DNA of 14,681 nt from an uncultured Beijerinckiaceae bacterium (lineage in GTDB: Bacteria; Pseudomonadota; Alphaproteobacteria; Rhizobiales; Beijerinckiaceae): positions 1 to 14,681 of the forward strand of contig CALMGA010000464.1 in NCBI GenBank assembly GCA_937863205.1, given 5' to 3'. The position numbers and the translations under genes are program-made. Below are positions 13,151-14,681 of this stretch, in pieces. How positions within the stretch are numbered: position 1 is the stretch's first letter; each line of letters begins with the position of its first letter. The notes beneath the pieces are model-generated. The model had not been told where the DNA came from. It did no database searches and worked only from the letters and a program-made list of their open reading frames with translations.

Positions 13151-13714
13151 TTACCCGATCAGCGGGTTGATGATCTTTTCGAGGTCTTCGTTGGGCAAGT
13201 CGCCCTTTAACGTGTGGACGAGCTTGCCGTCCTTGCCGATGACCACCGTGAAGGGGATCGCGCCCTGGTCGTTGCCGAGCGCCTTGCCGAGTTGCACCGC
13301 CTCGCGCCCGCCGTAGAAGATGGGGTAGGTGATGCTGTTGTCGTGCACGAATTCGCGGACCTTGTCGCCGTTGTCGAGGGCGAGACCGATCACCTGGACG
13401 TCCTTGCCCTTGTACTCCTCGTTGAGCTTGACGAGGTTGGGCGTCTCGACGCGGCAGGGCACGCACCAGGTCGCCCAGAAGTAGATCACGACGACCTTGC
13501 CCTTGAACTGGCCGAAGCTGGCCTGCTGATCGTGCAGGTCCTTGAAGGACGAGCCATAGAACGCTTCGCCAACCGGCTTGCCGCCGGCGTCTTCGGCCTG
13601 CGCCGCCAGTGCGGATGCGGCGAAGAGCAGCGCCGCCGCCGCGATCGCCAGCTTGCGGGCGATCCGGCCGGAGGCGAGCGGAAGGGGCGAGGCGGGTTGG
13701 GCAACGGTCATCAT
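13151..13714 (-). CDS. TlpA-like periplasmic thiol-disulfide thioredoxin
   Basis: A 187-residue redoxin of the TlpA/ResA/DsbE type. Residues 19-41 form a signal peptide or anchor (ARKLAIAAAALLFAASALAAQ) ending in a plausible cleavage site. The thioredoxin fold carries VVVIYFWATWCVPCRVETPN (74-93) with the redox pair C84 and C87, and the cis-Pro loop GAIPFTVVIGKDGK (151-164). Such proteins reduce or shuttle thiols in the periplasm, classically for cytochrome c maturation or cysteine protection. The start is taken as the first of two adjacent ATGs at 13714. A longer frame to 13762 has no ribosome-binding site and would place non-signal residues first. It lies 79 bases upstream of the solute-binding gene in the same direction. 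The client proteins are unknown. Confidence 0.9.
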   Translation of the reverse strand: MMTVAQPASPLPLASGRIARKLAIAAAALLFAASALAAQAEDAGGKPVGEAFYGSSFKDLHDQQASFGQFKGKVVVIYFWATWCVPCRVETPNLVKLNEEYKGKDVQVIGLALDNGDKVREFVHDNSITYPIFYGGREAVQLGKALGNDQGAIPFTVVIGKDGKLVHTLKGDLPNEDLEKIINPLIG

Positions 13715-13881
13715 CGCGGTCTCGGCGAGGGCCGGGCCGCAGCCCCCACGGCCGCAGTCCATTCAAGGAAGCTCAGTAGCGCGTGTTCTTTTGGGGCACA
13801 ATCTAACAATGGTCGCAAAATCCGTTTCGAAGGCCCAAGATCGCCGCGTGCCGGGTGCACCTGCCTGCCGGAACGGGTCAG

Positions 13882-13901
13882 GCCGGCCTTTTCAAGCCGG
13901 C
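13882..13901 (-). terminator. hairpin just after ilvE stop
   Basis: GCCGGC (13882-13887) and GCCGGC (13896-13901) pair perfectly around an 8-base loop, four bases beyond the ilvE stop codon. There is no following T-run on the minus strand, so termination strength is doubtful. The position suggests that ilvE is transcriptionally separated from the thioredoxin gene 190 bases further on. Confidence 0.4.
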
Positions 13902-13905
13902 ATGT

Positions 13906-14681
13906 TCAAGCCGCTCGGCGCCGGGGCTGCACCTCGGCGGCATAGTCCTCGATCAGTTGCCGCGAGATCGCGCCGGGCTTGAAGCGATAGGGACCGATCT
14001 CGGCAACCGGCGTCACCTCCGCGCCGGTGCCGCACACGAAGCACTCGTCGAACGCGGGGAGTTCGTCGGGCAGGATGCGGCGCTCGATCACCTCGAGGCC
14101 GCGGCGCCGGGCCAGTTCGATCACGGTCCGCCGCGTGATGCCGTCGAGGAAGCAGTCGGCGAGCGGCGTGTGAATGATGCCGCCCGTCGTGAAGAAGATG
14201 TTGGCGCCGGTGCATTCGGCGACGCGACCCTGCCAGTCCAGCATCATCGCATCGGCATAGCCCTTGCGCTCGGCGGCATGCTTGGACAGCGTGCAGATCA
14301 TGTACAACCCGGCCGCCTTGGCTTGGCACGGCGCGGTGAGCGGGTCGGGCCGGCGCCATTCGGCGATGTCGAGACGAATGCCGTTCATCTTGGTGGCCAT
14401 GTCGAACATCGAAGGCCAGGGCCATGCCGCGACCGCGACGTTGATCGTCGCATTCTGCGCCGCCACCGCCATCATCTCGCTGCCGCGCCAAGCGACTGGG
14501 CGCACGTAGCATTCGCCCTGACCGTTGGCGCGCACGACCTCGTGCTTGATGCGGTCAAGCTCCTCCACCGAATAAGGGATCGCCATGTCCAGCACGCGTC
14601 CCGAGGCGAGGAGGCGCTGGGAATGTTCGCGCGACTTGAAGATGACGCCGTCGTAGGCCCGCTCGCCCTCGAACACCGAGG
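13906..14681 (-). CDS. ilvE: branched-chain amino acid aminotransferase, 5' end outside window
   Basis: A class-IV PLP aminotransferase. It transfers amino groups between glutamate and the keto acids of Leu, Ile and Val, in the cytoplasm. The visible part covers about 258 residues. The frame is still open at the right edge (SVFEGERAYDG), so roughly the first 30 residues lie beyond it; a GTG near the edge is an internal Val codon, not the start. Diagnostic segments are CYVRPVAWRG, the PLP-lysine region APCQAKAAGLYMICTLSKHA, ECTGANIFF, FLDGITRRTVIELA and CGTGAEVTPVAEIG. The sequence style matches alphaproteobacterial IlvE. It is probably a core metabolic gene unrelated to the accessory genes to its left, and marks the boundary of the variable region. 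Confidence 0.93.
   Translation of the reverse strand, partial: SVFEGERAYDGVIFKSREHSQRLLASGRVLDMAIPYSVEELDRIKHEVVRANGQGECYVRPVAWRGSEMMAVAAQNATINVAVAAWPWPSMFDMATKMNGIRLDIAEWRRPDPLTAPCQAKAAGLYMICTLSKHAAERKGYADAMMLDWQGRVAECTGANIFFTTGGIIHTPLADCFLDGITRRTVIELARRRGLEVIERRILPDELPAFDECFVCGTGAEVTPVAEIGPYRFKPGAISRQLIEDYAAEVQPRRRAA

Noticed and set aside
13151..13762. Longer thioredoxin start at 13762
   Set aside because: There is no ribosome-binding site before it, and the added residues precede a complete signal peptide. The ATG pair at 13714/13711 is a better start.
13809..13982. Small plus-strand frame between the thioredoxin and ilvE genes
   Set aside because: It has no ribosome-binding site, runs antisense into the ilvE end, and its Arg/Pro/Ala-rich translation has no motif.

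Overview
The window is high-GC DNA with alphaproteobacterial character. Codon use is strongly GC-biased, and near the left edge lies an imperfect palindrome of the kind scattered between genes in Methylobacterium and other Rhizobiales. I infer a methylobacterium-like member of the Hyphomicrobiales/Rhizobiales. This rests on recognition of style and families, not on a database match.

Left part (1-3832): no convincing gene before about 405, only palindromic repeat DNA. Then come a small single-span membrane protein with a doubtful Arg-rich tail (405-1088, +), a 51-residue membrane protein on the minus strand (1163-1318), an unrecognised two-domain 463-residue protein with a strong ribosome-binding site (1577-2968, +), and an FkbM-type methyltransferase (2993-3832, -).

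Centre (3972-10843, +): an ABC-dependent polysaccharide (capsule-type) export and assembly locus. The order is KpsE-family co-polymerase, KpsM-type permease, a second and divergent KpsE-family co-polymerase, KpsT-type ATPase, and two GT-B glycosyltransferases. Most genes overlap or are tightly spaced, so they probably form one transcription unit starting in the 140-bp gap shared with the divergent methyltransferase. The permease and ATPase would form the inner-membrane exporter, the two co-polymerases its periplasmic extension, and the glycosyltransferases would build the exported glycan. The methyltransferase and the 463-residue protein may modify or regulate it (inference). No KpsD/Wza outer-membrane partner and no KpsC/KpsS enzymes are present in the window.

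Right part (10900-14681, -): a minus-strand group of a 5'-truncated branched-chain aminotransferase (ilvE), a TlpA-like periplasmic thioredoxin, a family-5 solute-binding protein gene broken by one in-frame TGA, and a DsrE-like protein with a possible twin-arginine export signal. The last three look like an exported thiol/sulfur-related set. Two strong hairpins lie between the binding-protein gene and the DsrE-like gene.

The items most worth a second look are the two KpsE paralogs around one permease, the exported DsrE-like protein next to a thioredoxin and a nonsense-interrupted binding protein, and the unrecognised 463-residue protein beside the capsule genes. I see no CRISPR array, tRNA, rRNA, insertion sequence or phage gene.
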